Shown piece by piece: positions 7,102 through 17,389 of a stretch of DNA of 43,611 bases. The stretch is taken from the NCBI GenBank assembly GCA_904501625.1, contig CAJGBR010000007.1:1-43611 (forward strand), written 5' to 3'. The number at the start of each line of letters is the position of its first letter. Position 1 is the first letter of the stretch. Under the pieces are notes generated by a model. That model was given only the letters and a program-made list of their open reading frames with translations. It was not told the DNA's origin and made no database searches. Both the position numbers and the translations under genes were made by a program. This DNA comes from an uncultured Rikenellaceae bacterium (GTDB taxonomy: Bacteria; Bacteroidota; Bacteroidia; Bacteroidales; Rikenellaceae).

Positions 7102-8001
7102 ATGAATGTAGTAAAGTTTATATATAATCCCTATTCAGGACAAAGTTTTATTACAGATTTTCTTGATGATATAATTCGAATGCATCAGCATCACGGATAT
7201 ATCATAATTCCCTATTGTATTACGTTTACCTCAGCCGACTGCGATTTCTTTGAATTGGAATGCAGAGACTTGCACCATATTTTGATTGCAGGAGGAGATG
7301 GAACGGTTAATTATGTGGTCAATATAATGAAACAGATGGGGGTGGATATACCGATTGCAATCTTGCCCACAGGTACAGCAAACGATTTTGCAATGCAGTT
7401 GAGAATGCCGGTAAATGTGTTGAGTGCTTGCCGAGAGATACTCAAAGGTAGTGTCAAGCGTATTGACCTGGGTAATGCAGGCGGAAAGTATTTTGTCAAT
7501 GTGTTCAGTTGTGGATTGTTTACCGATGTGTCACAAAAGACTCCTACTATGTTGAAAAATGCTCTGGGTAAATTGGCATATTACCTCGGAGGACTAAACG
7601 AGTTGCCAAATTTCAGAAAATTGAATATCAGTATCAAAGGAGATAATGGTCAATTCGAAGGACAGTCGTTGATATTTTTTGTGTTTAACGGACAGACTGC
7701 CGGCAGTATGCGACTTGCATATAATGCGGATATTCAAGATGGATTGCTTGATGTGATCGTAGTACAATCGGGTAATATCGTCAATACGCTGAATATGGTG
7801 ATGAAATTCATCAATAGCGGAGGAAAAAGTTACCCTCAGGGAATGGTTCATTTCCAGTGCTCACATCTCGAAATCGAATCACAAACAGATGTGACTACCG
7901 ACATTGACGGACAACCTGGACCACGTTTCCCATTTGAGATAACCTGTGAAAAGGGGGCACTTCAAGTAATTTGTCCTAATTGTGAGGTTATTGTCGAGTA
8001 A
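7102..8001 (+). CDS. Diacylglycerol/lipid kinase family protein (YegS/DgkB-like)
   Basis: The protein belongs to the diacylglycerol kinase catalytic-domain family (DagK/YegS/BmrU). Key motifs are FIYNPYSG at the start, the nucleotide-binding IAGGDGTVNYVVN and ILPTGTANDFA, and a C-terminal lipid-kinase beta domain (DGLLDVIVV, TDIDGQPGP). It probably phosphorylates a membrane lipid such as diacylglycerol to recycle it into phospholipid synthesis; the exact substrate is unknown. I start at ATG 7102 (MNVVKF) and not at the in-frame TTG at 7096. It is likely co-transcribed with the upstream M23 gene. Confidence 0.85.
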   Translation: MNVVKFIYNPYSGQSFITDFLDDIIRMHQHHGYIIIPYCITFTSADCDFFELECRDLHHILIAGGDGTVNYVVNIMKQMGVDIPIAILPTGTANDFAMQLRMPVNVLSACREILKGSVKRIDLGNAGGKYFVNVFSCGLFTDVSQKTPTMLKNALGKLAYYLGGLNELPNFRKLNISIKGDNGQFEGQSLIFFVFNGQTAGSMRLAYNADIQDGLLDVIVVQSGNIVNTLNMVMKFINSGGKSYPQGMVHFQCSHLEIESQTDVTTDIDGQPGPRFPFEITCEKGALQVICPNCEVIVE

Positions 8002-8007
8002 AATGCT

Positions 8008-8015
8008 TATCTTTG
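8008..8015 (+). promoter_or_regulatory. -7 box of the lpd promoter
   Basis: TATCTTTG, 7 bases past the lipid kinase stop and 26 bases before the lpd ATG. It suggests lpd has its own promoter; no clear -33 element was seen. Confidence 0.55.
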
Positions 8016-8041
8016 CACACAAATAAATTTTGAAAAATACT

Positions 8042-9439
8042 ATGGAAGAAAAATTTGACGTAATTGTAATTGGTAGCGGTCCTGGTGGATATGTTGCTGC
8101 AATCCGTGCTGCACAACTCGGTCATAAAACAGCAGTTGTTGAACGTGCAGAACTCGGTGGTGTGTGTCTTAACTGGGGTTGTATCCCAACTAAGGCTTTG
8201 TTGAAGAGTGCACAAGTGTATACTTATACTCGTCACGCTGCGAATTATGGTATCGAAATCGTTGGTGAAAGTCGTCCTGATTTCGAAAAAATTATTGCTC
8301 GCAGCCGTAACGTCGCTGATACAATGAATAAAGGTATCCAATTCTTGTTGAAGAAAAACGGCGTTCAAGTAATTTGCGGTCACGGTCGTTTGGCTGGTAA
8401 CGGTCAGGTGGAAGTTACTCCGGCTGAAGGCGATAAATTTATGGTTGAAGCTAAGCACATTATTCTTGCAACAGGTGCACGTCCTCGTGAATTGCCGTTC
8501 TTGCCCGTAGATGGAAAATATGTAATCAACTCTCGTCACGCACTGACTCTGGCTGAACAACCTGAAAGTATGGTAGTGGTTGGTTCAGGTGCAATTGGTA
8601 GCGAATTAGCTGCATTCTATTCTGCTATCGGAACGAAGGTAACTATCGTTGAGTACTTGCCGAATCTTGTTCCGCTGGAAGACGAAGAGGTCAGCAAACA
8701 AATTGAACGTTCGTTCCGAAAAGCCGGTATTGCAACACGCGTGTCAACAACAGTTAAGAGTGTTGAGGTTGTTGATGGTAAATGTAAAGTTACAGTTGAA
8801 GGCAAGAAGGGTGTTGAAGTTATCGAAGCTCAGACAGTTTTGGCTGCAGTTGGTATCAAGTCAAATATTGAAAATATCGGTCTTGAAGAACTCGGAATTC
8901 AGGTTGAACGCGATAAGGTTGTTGTTGATGACTACTATCGTACCTCTGTTGAAGGAGTATACGCAATTGGTGATATCGTACACGGACCGGCTTTGGCACA
9001 CGTTGCATCAGCTGAAGCTCTCTGCTGCGTTGAAAAACTCAGTGGTTTGAATCCGGCAACTGTTGATTACCAAAACATCCCCTCTTGTGTGTACACATCA
9101 CCTGAGGTTGCATCCGTTGGTATGACTGAACGCGAAGCTGTAGAAAAAGGTTTCGAAGTTAAAATCGGTAAATTCCCGTATACTGCATCTGGTAAGGCTA
9201 CTGCAGCTGGTGATAAAGATGGTTTCGTAAAGGTTGTGGCTGATGCCAAGACTGATGATGTACTTGGAGTTCACCTCGTAGGTCTGAATGTTACAGAGAT
9301 GATTGCAGAACCTACTATGGTGCGTGCTTTGGGCGGAAAGGTTGCACAAATTATGCGTACAATCCATCCTCACCCGACTATGAGTGAAGCTGTTATGGAA
9401 GCTGCTGCTGCTGTTCACAACGAAGCAATTCACGTATAG
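8042..9439 (+). CDS. lpdA: Dihydrolipoyl dehydrogenase (E3)
   Basis: This FAD/NAD enzyme reoxidises dihydrolipoamide in 2-oxoacid dehydrogenase complexes or the glycine cleavage system. The 465 residues show the FAD-binding GSGPGGYVAA, the redox disulfide GGVCLNWGCIPTK (Cys42 and Cys47), the NAD-binding VVGSGAIGSELAAF, the second FAD motif YAIGDI and the C-terminal catalytic HPHPTMSEAV. The ATG at 8042 follows the -7 box at 8008; an in-frame TTG at 8030 is less likely. No E1 or E2 gene is adjacent. Codon use is more uniform than in flanking genes, consistent with high expression. It ends in a strong terminator. Confidence 0.96.
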   Translation: MEEKFDVIVIGSGPGGYVAAIRAAQLGHKTAVVERAELGGVCLNWGCIPTKALLKSAQVYTYTRHAANYGIEIVGESRPDFEKIIARSRNVADTMNKGIQFLLKKNGVQVICGHGRLAGNGQVEVTPAEGDKFMVEAKHIILATGARPRELPFLPVDGKYVINSRHALTLAEQPESMVVVGSGAIGSELAAFYSAIGTKVTIVEYLPNLVPLEDEEVSKQIERSFRKAGIATRVSTTVKSVEVVDGKCKVTVEGKKGVEVIEAQTVLAAVGIKSNIENIGLEELGIQVERDKVVVDDYYRTSVEGVYAIGDIVHGPALAHVASAEALCCVEKLSGLNPATVDYQNIPSCVYTSPEVASVGMTEREAVEKGFEVKIGKFPYTASGKATAAGDKDGFVKVVADAKTDDVLGVHLVGLNVTEMIAEPTMVRALGGKVAQIMRTIHPHPTMSEAVMEAAAAVHNEAIHV

Positions 9440-9460
9440 TTTGTCGAATATATGATAATA

Positions 9461-9494
9461 AAGACGAGTCTGTTCAGGTGGACAGACTCGTCTT
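9461..9494 (+). terminator. Intrinsic terminator of lpdA
   Basis: A 13-base-pair perfect stem (9461-9473 with 9482-9494), an 8-base loop, then GTTTTT. Confidence 0.9.
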
Positions 9495-9530
9495 GTTTTT
9501 AATATCTTCAATAAATAAAATTAGTAAAAT

Positions 9531-9565
9531 ATAAGAGGGCATTTCTCATCGGAATGCCCTCTTAT
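9531..9565 (-). terminator. Intrinsic terminator of gapA
   Basis: A 13-base-pair perfect stem (9531-9543 with 9553-9565) and a 9-base loop, just beyond the gapA stop on the minus strand, followed by a U-rich stretch. Confidence 0.85.
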
Positions 9566-9588
9566 TTGTGTTTTAATTGAAGATTAAA

Positions 9589-10629
<1,041 letters not shown>

Positions 10630-10641
10630 TCAAATTTGCCA

Positions 10642-10649
10642 CAAAGATA
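10642..10649 (-). promoter_or_regulatory. -7 box of the gapA promoter
   Basis: TATCTTTG on the minus strand, 49 bases upstream of the gapA start. A weak TTCG at 10671-10674 lies 21 bases further upstream. Confidence 0.55.
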
Positions 10650-10817
10650 CTAATTTTTAATTGAATTAATCGAAATATCTTTTTTTTTAGACAATTATAT
10701 CGAATTATTTTTCCTTAGAGGGAATATCGCTGCAAATAGAGTGCCGATACGTTCTGTTCATAAGTAAAAAATACGAGCGTTATGATTCTTTTGGGTGTTG
10801 TTGTTGAGGAGTTTTAA

Positions 10818-10848
10818 TTTGTGGATTGCTAAAAAATAGTTAACTTTG
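10818..10848 (+). promoter_or_regulatory. Bacteroidota-type promoter of the S46 peptidase gene
   Basis: TTTG at 10818-10821 and TAACTTTG at 10841-10848 with a 19-base spacer, a near-ideal match to the consensus. The rest of the 291-base gap between gapA and this gene is AT-rich with no other feature seen. Confidence 0.75.
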
Positions 10849-10884
10849 TGGAAAATTTATAAAATCAGAATTTAAACTTAAAAT

Positions 10885-13029
10885 ATGAAGAGAAAACTTT
10901 TAATGATTGTGGCGGCGGGAGCAATGTTGTTTTCGACGTCAGTTCGTGCAGATGAGGGAATGTGGCTGTTGCCATTCTTAACAAAACAGAATCTCGCGAA
11001 GATGAAGGCTGAAGGTTGTAAACTCTCAGCAAAGGATATTTATGATGTGAACAATAGTTCTTTGAAAGATGCAATTGTGCAGTTCGGTGGCGGTTGTACA
11101 GGTGAACTTGTCTCACCCAAAGGTCTTTTGTTGACTAACCACCACTGTGGTTATGATGCAATTCGTTCGCATAGTACTGTTGAACACGACTACCTGAAAA
11201 ATGGTTTCTGGGCAATGTCGATGGAGGAAGAGATTCCGACTCCGGGATTGACTGTTCGTGTGATGAAAGAGATTGTTGATGTTACGGCAGAGGTTACTGC
11301 AGGCGTGACTGAAGAGATGGACGAAATTAAACGTGAAGAACTTATCAAAAAGAATATTGATAGTTATTTGGCAAACTACAATAATCCTAAGGGATATGAT
11401 GTGCAAATCAAAGAGTTCTTGGGTGGTAACCAATATCTGTTGTTGATTTCTGAGATTTTTAAAGATGTGCGTTTGGTTGGAGCACCTCCATCATCAATCG
11501 GTAAATTCGGTGGCGAAACAGATAACTGGATGTGGCCTCGTCATACAGGTGACTTTTCGGTGTTCAGAGTTTATACTGCACCCGACGGATCACCGGCTGA
11601 ATACTCAAAAGATAATGTTCCGTATGTTCCGAAAAACTACTTGAAAGTTTCTTTGAAGGGTTATAAGCCTGGTGATTTTGCGATGATTATCGGATTCCCT
11701 GGACGTACTAACCGTTATATGTCTTCTTATGAAATCGACCACGTGATTAATCAAGAAAATCCGAACAGAATCTATATTCGTGGTGAACGTCAGAAACTTA
11801 TGATGGAAGATATGGTATCTTCTGATGCAATTAGAATTCAATACTCATCGAAGTATGCACGTTCTTCGAATTATTGGAAGAACTCAATCGGAATGGTTCG
11901 TGGTCTGAAAAATCTGAAAGTTGCTGATAAAAAGCGTGCTCAAGAGGCAACATTCGAAGAGTGGGTTAATCAAATTCCAGACAGACAGGCTCTTTACGGT
12001 GAGGCTCTCAAAATGAAACGTGAGTATGTGGAAAAGACTGCTCCATATCAGAATGTTTCACAACAGTTGACAGAAGCTTTGGCTACAAGTGTAGAGATTC
12101 TGGGCTTCTCTCAACAAGCGATGTCGATGCTGAAGAAGGGTGTTGATGTTAAAGATATTAAGGCTAAGTTCGCAGAGTTGTACAAAGATTATAATCTCTC
12201 GACAGACCGCAAGATTGCAAAACGTATGTTCCAGATTATCAAGGAACGTTTGGCTGAAAACGAATTGCCTACTGCATATAAGGAGGTGATCGCAAACTAT
12301 GAAAATATCGATGCATTTGTTGAAGCAATGTATAGCTCGACAATTTTGAACTCGTATGAATCATTGTGTGAGGCACTCGATAAAAATGCAGAATCAAAAG
12401 ATGCGTTGATGGCTCAGTTGTCCGAAGAAATTGTAGGAAAGACAAGTACATCTGTTTGGATTTCAATCATTAACAACAATAATCCGATTAAGGAATTGGC
12501 TGATGAGAAACATCGTGCTCACAGATTGTTCATCAAGGGTTGGATTGAAATGAATCCGAATAAATTGCCCTATCCGGATGCAAACCTGACAATGAGAATT
12601 ACCTATGGCCAAGTGTTGCCGTATTCTCCAAGAGATGGTGTTGACTATCATTATTACACAACTCTCAAAGGTGTGATGGAAAAAGAAAATCCTGAAAATC
12701 CAGTTGAGTTTACAGTAGAACCTCGTTTGAAAGAACTCTACCAGAATAAGGACTATGGTCGTTATGGTGTGAAGGGTGAAATGCCTGTGGCATTCCTGTC
12801 AAATAACGACATTACCGGTGGTAACTCAGGTAGCCCAGTAATCAATGGAAAGGGTGAACTTATCGGTATCGCATTTGATGGTAACTGGGAAGCAATGAGT
12901 GGTGACGTTGCATTCGAACCTGAATTGCAAAGAACCATCAGTGTAGATATCCGTTACGTGTTATTTGTAATCGATAAGTTTGCAGGTGCAGGCCACTTGG
13001 TTGATGAAATGACACTTGTAGAAAAATAA
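10885..13029 (+). CDS. S46 family dipeptidyl-peptidase, DPP7-type
   Basis: S46 peptidases release dipeptides from the N-termini of oligopeptides in the periplasm of asaccharolytic Bacteroidales. A signal peptide (MKRKLLMIVAAGAMLFSTSVRA) precedes the mature DEGMWLLPFL start typical of the family. The catalytic His lies in LLLTNHHCGYDAI (about residue 87) and the nucleophile in TGGNSGSPVINGKG (Ser648). Eighteen residues after Ser648 is Gly (AFDGNWEAMSGD), where acid-specific DPP11 enzymes have Arg. The protein should therefore prefer a hydrophobic P1 residue, as in DPP7. The 714-residue length is normal. It has its own promoter. Confidence 0.94.
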   Translation: MKRKLLMIVAAGAMLFSTSVRADEGMWLLPFLTKQNLAKMKAEGCKLSAKDIYDVNNSSLKDAIVQFGGGCTGELVSPKGLLLTNHHCGYDAIRSHSTVEHDYLKNGFWAMSMEEEIPTPGLTVRVMKEIVDVTAEVTAGVTEEMDEIKREELIKKNIDSYLANYNNPKGYDVQIKEFLGGNQYLLLISEIFKDVRLVGAPPSSIGKFGGETDNWMWPRHTGDFSVFRVYTAPDGSPAEYSKDNVPYVPKNYLKVSLKGYKPGDFAMIIGFPGRTNRYMSSYEIDHVINQENPNRIYIRGERQKLMMEDMVSSDAIRIQYSSKYARSSNYWKNSIGMVRGLKNLKVADKKRAQEATFEEWVNQIPDRQALYGEALKMKREYVEKTAPYQNVSQQLTEALATSVEILGFSQQAMSMLKKGVDVKDIKAKFAELYKDYNLSTDRKIAKRMFQIIKERLAENELPTAYKEVIANYENIDAFVEAMYSSTILNSYESLCEALDKNAESKDALMAQLSEEIVGKTSTSVWISIINNNNPIKELADEKHRAHRLFIKGWIEMNPNKLPYPDANLTMRITYGQVLPYSPRDGVDYHYYTTLKGVMEKENPENPVEFTVEPRLKELYQNKDYGRYGVKGEMPVAFLSNNDITGGNSGSPVINGKGELIGIAFDGNWEAMSGDVAFEPELQRTISVDIRYVLFVIDKFAGAGHLVDEMTLVEK

Positions 13030-13054
13030 AAAATCTACATAAAATAAAGTGTGC

Positions 13055-13085
13055 AAAGCGGTGCTTTTTCGTAAAGTGCCGCTTT
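13055..13085 (+). terminator. Probable terminator of the S46 peptidase gene
   Basis: A 13-base-pair stem with two G-U pairs (13055-13067 with 13073-13085) and a 5-base loop. The following T-run is poor, so termination may be partial. Confidence 0.5.
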
Positions 13086-13164
13086 GTTGCATTGGTGCTG
13101 TGTTGGAAATGATTTTTGTGGTAAAAAAAACCGAGAAAATTTTTATAAATCGGAAATTATAGAG

Positions 13165-13172
13165 TAACTTTG
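13165..13172 (+). promoter_or_regulatory. -7 box of the methylmalonyl-CoA decarboxylase operon
   Basis: TAACTTTG, 66 bases before the ATG at 13239. It argues against the upstream in-frame start at 13170 for the epimerase. Confidence 0.6.
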
Positions 13173-13238
13173 TACGATGAATTGTTACACAAATTTTGTG
13201 TATTGAAACTAAATAAATTAACTCAAAATAACATAATT

Positions 13239-13649
13239 ATGAACATTACTCACATTGAGCACATCGGCGTGGCTGTAAAGAGCCTCGAAGTGTCAATCCC
13301 ACAATGGGAATTGTTGCTTGGTAGCAAATGCTATCGTATTGAAGAAGTTGAATCACAGAAGGTGCGTACAGCATTCTTTAAGGTCGGACAAACTAAAATT
13401 GAGTTGTTGGAACCGACATCACCTGAAAGTACAATCGCAAAATTCTTGGAAAACAAGGGCGAAGGAGTACACCATTTGGCTTATGCCGTTGAAGACGTTG
13501 ACGGATCATTGGCAGAATGTGAAGAAAAAGGAATGCGTTTGATCGATAAAACATCTCGCCCAGGTGCAGATGGACTGTCAATCGGATTCTTGCACCCGAA
13601 ATCAACAGGTAGTGTGTTGACAGAACTTTGTGAAGATAAAAACAAATAA
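13239..13649 (+). CDS. mce: Methylmalonyl-CoA epimerase
   Basis: The 136-residue glyoxalase-fold enzyme interconverts (R)- and (S)-methylmalonyl-CoA, feeding the decarboxylase encoded immediately downstream. The N-terminal ITHIEHIGVAVKSLE and the GEGVHHLAYAVEDVD blocks carry the metal-binding His residues, and the C-terminal GSVLTELCE ends in the usual Glu ligand. I begin at the ATG at 13239; an upstream in-frame codon at 13170 overlaps the -7 box and would add an atypical tail. The next gene follows after 9 bases, so it is the first gene of the operon. Confidence 0.95.
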   Translation: MNITHIEHIGVAVKSLEVSIPQWELLLGSKCYRIEEVESQKVRTAFFKVGQTKIELLEPTSPESTIAKFLENKGEGVHHLAYAVEDVDGSLAECEEKGMRLIDKTSRPGADGLSIGFLHPKSTGSVLTELCEDKNK

Positions 13650-13658
13650 TCTGCTACT

Positions 13659-15221
13659 ATGAGTACAAATAGCGAAAAAATTAAACAACTGATTGACCTG
13701 AGAGCTGAAGCAAAAATCGGTGGAGGTCAGAAACGTATTGATGCACAACACGAAAAAGGAAAATACACAGCTCGTGAACGTATCGAAATGTTGTTGGACG
13801 AAGGCTCTTTCGAAGAATTTGATATGTTCGTGACACACCGTTGTTCAGACTTCGGTATGGACAAGAGTCACTATTATGGAGACGGTGTTGTAACAGGTTA
13901 TGGTACAATTGATGGACGTTTGGTTTACATCTTTGCACAAGATTTTACCGTGACTGCAGGTTCATTGTCTAAGACAATGTCTGAAAAGATCTGCAAGATT
14001 ATGGATATGGCAATGACAAACGGAGCTCCTTGTATCGGTCTGAACGACTCAGGTGGAGCACGTATCCAAGAAGGTGTCAACGCATTGGCAGGTTATGCAG
14101 AAATCTTCCAACGTAACGTAATGTCTTCAGGTGTTATTCCTCAAATCTCAGCAATTTTGGGTCCGTGTGCAGGTGGTGCAGTTTACTCGCCAGCATTGAC
14201 AGACTTCACTATTATGAGAAGAAATACAAGTTATATGTTCTTGACAGGTCCGAAGGTTGTAAAAACAGTTACAGGTGAAGTCGTAACTCAAGAACAACTC
14301 GGTGGTGCATCTGTTCACTCAACAAAGAGTGGTGTTGCACACTTCGCAGTAGATACTGAAGAAGAATGTATGTCATTGATTCGTAACTTGTTGAGCTATA
14401 TTCCGCAAAATAATTGCGAAGATGCTCCGGTTATGACTTGTATGGACCCGATTGATCGTCTTGAAGATTCATTGAATGAAATCATTCCAGATAATCCAAA
14501 CAAACCATACGATATGTACGAAGTTATTCGTGCAATTGTCGATAATGGCGAATTCCTCGAATCTCACGAAAACTATGCTAAAAATATCATCACTTGCTTT
14601 GCCCGTTTCAATGGCCAAAGCGTAGGTATCATTGCTAACCAACCCAAGGCAATGGCCGGTGTACTTGATATCAATGCTTCACGTAAGGCAGCTCGTTTCG
14701 TTAGATTCTGTGATGCGTTTAATATTCCGATCGTGACCTTGGTTGACGTTCCGGGATTCTTGCCAGGAACAGGTCAAGAATATGGTGGCGTAATCGTTCA
14801 CGGTGCAAAATTGTTGTTTGCATACTGTGAAGCAACAGTTCCTAAAGTTACAGTAACATTGCGTAAAGCATATGGTGGTGCATATATCGTTATGAGTTCA
14901 AAACATATCCGTGGCGATATCAACTATGCTTGGCCACCAGCTGAAATCGCAGTTATGGGTGCAAGCGGTGCAGTAGAAGTTTTGTCTGCAAAGGAAATAT
15001 CAGCAGTTGAAGATCCGGAAGCAAAACAAAAACTTATCGCAGAAAAAGAAGCAGAATATCGTGATAAATTCTCAAATCCGTATGTTGCCGCTAAATATGG
15101 CTACATTGATGACGTGATCGAACCACGTAATACACGCTTCCGTATTATCCGTGCACTTCAATCGCTGGCAACTAAGAAACTCGTAAACCCAGCTAAGAAA
15201 CACTCGAACATTCCGTTGTAA
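13659..15221 (+). CDS. mmdA: Methylmalonyl-CoA decarboxylase alpha subunit (carboxyltransferase)
   Basis: This 520-residue subunit transfers the carboxyl group of methylmalonyl-CoA to biotin on the carrier protein, releasing propionyl-CoA. It belongs to the carboxyltransferase beta-type family shared with propionyl-CoA carboxylase. Both crotonase-like halves are visible, with oxyanion-hole glycine blocks near [13 protein letters not shown] and [13 protein letters not shown], then [16 protein letters not shown] and [10 protein letters not shown]. Its place between epimerase and the carrier/membrane subunits shows it is the Na+-pump enzyme and not the biosynthetic carboxylase, since no biotin carboxylase gene is present. 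Confidence 0.94.
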   Translation: MSTNSEKIKQLIDLRAEAKIGGGQKRIDAQHEKGKYTARERIEMLLDEGSFEEFDMFVTHRCSDFGMDKSHYYGDGVVTGYGTIDGRLVYIFAQDFTVTAGSLSKTMSEKICKIMDMAMTNGAPCIGLNDSGGARIQEGVNALAGYAEIFQRNVMSSGVIPQISAILGPCAGGAVYSPALTDFTIMRRNTSYMFLTGPKVVKTVTGEVVTQEQLGGASVHSTKSGVAHFAVDTEEECMSLIRNLLSYIPQNNCEDAPVMTCMDPIDRLEDSLNEIIPDNPNKPYDMYEVIRAIVDNGEFLESHENYAKNIITCFARFNGQSVGIIANQPKAMAGVLDINASRKAARFVRFCDAFNIPIVTLVDVPGFLPGTGQEYGGVIVHGAKLLFAYCEATVPKVTVTLRKAYGGAYIVMSSKHIRGDINYAWPPAEIAVMGASGAVEVLSAKEISAVEDPEAKQKLIAEKEAEYRDKFSNPYVAAKYGYIDDVIEPRNTRFRIIRALQSLATKKLVNPAKKHSNIPL

Positions 15222-15236
15222 TAAATCGAAACAATT

Positions 15237-15602
15237 ATGAATTCAATGTTAGAGTTAGGTTGGTCAGAGATATTGGCAATTACACTGATCGGATTTTCGT
15301 TGGTCTTTATAGTGTTGGTCATCTTGATCTACATTATTAAATTGTTTGGTGTAGTATTTACCCGCAACCAGAAAAAACGAGTTGCAACAACTCAAAATAC
15401 TCCGGTAGAAGAGGTTAAATTGCCCCATATGGTCGGCTCTGAAGAAGCTGCAGCTATCGCAATGGCAATCAGCCTATATACCGATGTGATGCACGACCAC
15501 GAATCTGAAATCCTGACTATCCAAAAGGTAAAACGAGTTTACTCACCGTGGAACTCAAAAATCTACGGATTTACACAAGTACCAGAACGTAACAGAAAAT
15601 AA
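15237..15602 (+). CDS. OadG-family small membrane subunit of the decarboxylase complex
   Basis: The 121-residue protein has one N-terminal transmembrane helix (IGFSLVFIVLVILIYIIKLFG, about residues 18-38) followed by a charged cytoplasmic tail. This is the layout of the gamma/delta subunit (OadG/MmdD) that assembles decarboxylase complexes at the membrane. The C-terminal YSPWNSKIYGF motif is common in Bacteroidota members. It sits between mmdA and the biotin carrier gene, 15 and 4 bases away. Confidence 0.82.
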   Translation: MNSMLELGWSEILAITLIGFSLVFIVLVILIYIIKLFGVVFTRNQKKRVATTQNTPVEEVKLPHMVGSEEAAAIAMAISLYTDVMHDHESEILTIQKVKRVYSPWNSKIYGFTQVPERNRK

Positions 15603-15606
15603 AGCA

Positions 15607-16047
15607 ATGAAAAATTACACATTCAAAATAAACGAAAACGAATATAACGTGCAGATCGAAAAACTGGATAAAGATTCAAATCACGCACGTGTAATCGTTA
15701 ACGGCGTAGAATATGACGTCGAAGTTGCAGGCCGTACAAAACCTGTTGCTGCAAAACCACAATTGGGAACTGTAAAGGCAGCTCCAGTGGCAGAAGCTGC
15801 ACCAATCGTAAACAAACCTCGTCCAGCAGTAGGAGGTGGTGCAATTACAAGCCCACTGCCAGGAACAGTAGTCTCAGTTAATGTTGCAGTAGGCGATAAA
15901 GTGACTATGGGTCAGACTATTATGGTGCTCGAAGCAATGAAGATGGAAAACAATATCACAGCAGATCGTGATGGCGTTGTTAAAGAAATCGCTGCTCAAA
16001 AGGGTGCTGCCGTAATGGAAGGTGATACATTAATCGTGGTTGGCTAA
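15607..16047 (+). CDS. Biotin carboxyl carrier subunit of methylmalonyl-CoA decarboxylase
   Basis: The 146-residue protein carries the biotin that shuttles CO2 from MmdA to the membrane pump. The biotinyl domain is C-terminal (about residues 78-146), with the biotinylation motif [11 protein letters not shown] placing biotin on Lys112. An Ala/Pro/Val-rich linker (about 44-75) links it to an N-terminal beta-rich part ([15 protein letters not shown]). This matches MmdC/GcdC-type carriers. It is co-transcribed with mmdA and mmdB. Confidence 0.94.
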   Translation: MKNYTFKINENEYNVQIEKLDKDSNHARVIVNGVEYDVEVAGRTKPVAAKPQLGTVKAAPVAEAAPIVNKPRPAVGGGAITSPLPGTVVSVNVAVGDKVTMGQTIMVLEAMKMENNITADRDGVVKEIAAQKGAAVMEGDTLIVVG

Positions 16048-16049
16048 TT

Positions 16050-17261
16050 ATGATGACTATTTTAAGTACAGGTGGCAACTTCCTCGGACAGAGTCTAGTT
16101 GACTTTGCAAATTCGTCGGGGATTGCAATGATTCTAAATAGCGGAAATTGGCAAACTTTAGTAATGCTCGGACTCTCATTGTTCTTGCTTTACTTGGCAA
16201 TTCATAAAAATTATGAGCCGCTGTTGTTGTTGCCTATCGCATTCGGTATGTTGCTGACCAACTTGCCAGGTGCTGAAATGTTCCACTCTGATCTCTTTGC
16301 CGGAGGTCACGTACATTGGGATAACTTTGTGAATGACGCAGGATTGCTCGACTACCTCTATTTGGGTGTTAAGTTGGGAATCTATCCTTGTTTGATCTTC
16401 ATCGGTGTCGGTGCAATGACAGACTTCGGTCCGCTGATTGCTAATCCAAAGAGCTTCCTCTTGGGAGCAGCAGCTCAGTTGGGTATCTTCGCAACATTTA
16501 TTGGTGCGTATGCAATGGGTTTCTCTCCGTCAGAAGCAGGTTCAATTGGTATCATCGGTGGTGCTGATGGTCCTACATCAATTTACTTGACTGCAAAATT
16601 GGCTCCACACTTGTTGGGCCCGATCGCTATTGCTGCATACTCTTATATGGCATTGGTGCCGGTTATCCAACCTCCGATTATGCGTGCCCTGACTACTCAG
16701 AAAGAACGCGAAATTAAGATGACTCAACTCCGTCAAGTATCTAAGACAGAGAAGATTGTTTTCCCAATGATTATTACAATCATTATTGCGTTGTTCTTGC
16801 CGAGTGCTGCACCGCTGGTAGGCTGCTTGATGTTGGGTAACTTGATGAAAGAATGTGGCGTTGTTGACCGTTTGAGCAAAACTGTTCAAAACGAATTGAT
16901 GAACATCGTTGTTATCTTCTTGGGTATAACAGTAGGTGCTACTGCAACTGCAGACTCATTCTTGAACTTCAAGACTTTGGGTATCTTGGCGTTGGGTATC
17001 GTAGCATTCTCAATGGGTACTTCAGGTGGTTTGCTGCTTGCTAAATTGATGAATGTCTTCCTGCCCGAAGGTAAGAAGATTAATCCGCTTATCGGCTCGG
17101 CTGGTGTATCTGCAGTTCCGATGGCTGCTCGCGTATCACAGAGTGAAGGTTTGAAGGCTAATCCTCGCAACTATCTGTTGATGCACGCAATGGGTCCGAA
17201 CGTAGCTGGTGTTATCGGTAGTGCTGTTGCTGCTGGTATCTTGTTGAGTTTCTTGGGTTAA
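16050..17261 (+). CDS. mmdB: Sodium-translocating decarboxylase beta subunit
   Basis: This 403-residue polytopic membrane protein (about nine to eleven hydrophobic segments) decarboxylates carboxybiotin and couples it to outward Na+ transport. The signature [13 protein letters not shown] contains the Asp implicated in Na+ coupling in the OadB/MmdB/GcdB family. The final helices carry [15 protein letters not shown]. It overlaps the preceding reading frame closely (2-base gap), so subunit expression is coupled. An intrinsic terminator follows, closing the operon. Confidence 0.95.
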   Translation: MMTILSTGGNFLGQSLVDFANSSGIAMILNSGNWQTLVMLGLSLFLLYLAIHKNYEPLLLLPIAFGMLLTNLPGAEMFHSDLFAGGHVHWDNFVNDAGLLDYLYLGVKLGIYPCLIFIGVGAMTDFGPLIANPKSFLLGAAAQLGIFATFIGAYAMGFSPSEAGSIGIIGGADGPTSIYLTAKLAPHLLGPIAIAAYSYMALVPVIQPPIMRALTTQKEREIKMTQLRQVSKTEKIVFPMIITIIIALFLPSAAPLVGCLMLGNLMKECGVVDRLSKTVQNELMNIVVIFLGITVGATATADSFLNFKTLGILALGIVAFSMGTSGGLLLAKLMNVFLPEGKKINPLIGSAGVSAVPMAARVSQSEGLKANPRNYLLMHAMGPNVAGVIGSAVAAGILLSFLG

Positions 17262-17285
17262 TCCTTTGAAATATACTTGAAAGTT

Positions 17286-17312
17286 TAGGCGTTACTCTCC
17301 AAGTAACGCCTA
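17286..17312 (+). terminator. Terminator of the methylmalonyl-CoA decarboxylase operon
   Basis: An 11-base-pair perfect stem (17286-17296 with 17302-17312), 5-base loop, then TGTTTTTA. Confidence 0.9.
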
Positions 17313-17345
17313 TGTTTTTATATAGGAAAAGTGATTATAATAAAA

Positions 17346-17371
17346 AAGCCATACCTCTTACGGTATGGCTT
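17346..17371 (-). terminator. Intrinsic terminator of corA
   Basis: A 10-base-pair perfect stem (17346-17355 with 17362-17371), 6-base loop, followed on the minus strand by a run of six U. Confidence 0.9.
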
Positions 17372-17389
17372 GCATATTTAATATAGGTA

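Noticed and set aside
13659-15221. mmdA as propionyl-CoA carboxylase beta subunit
   Set aside because: The families are homologous, but there is no biotin carboxylase gene and the membrane MmdB and OadG-like subunits follow directly.
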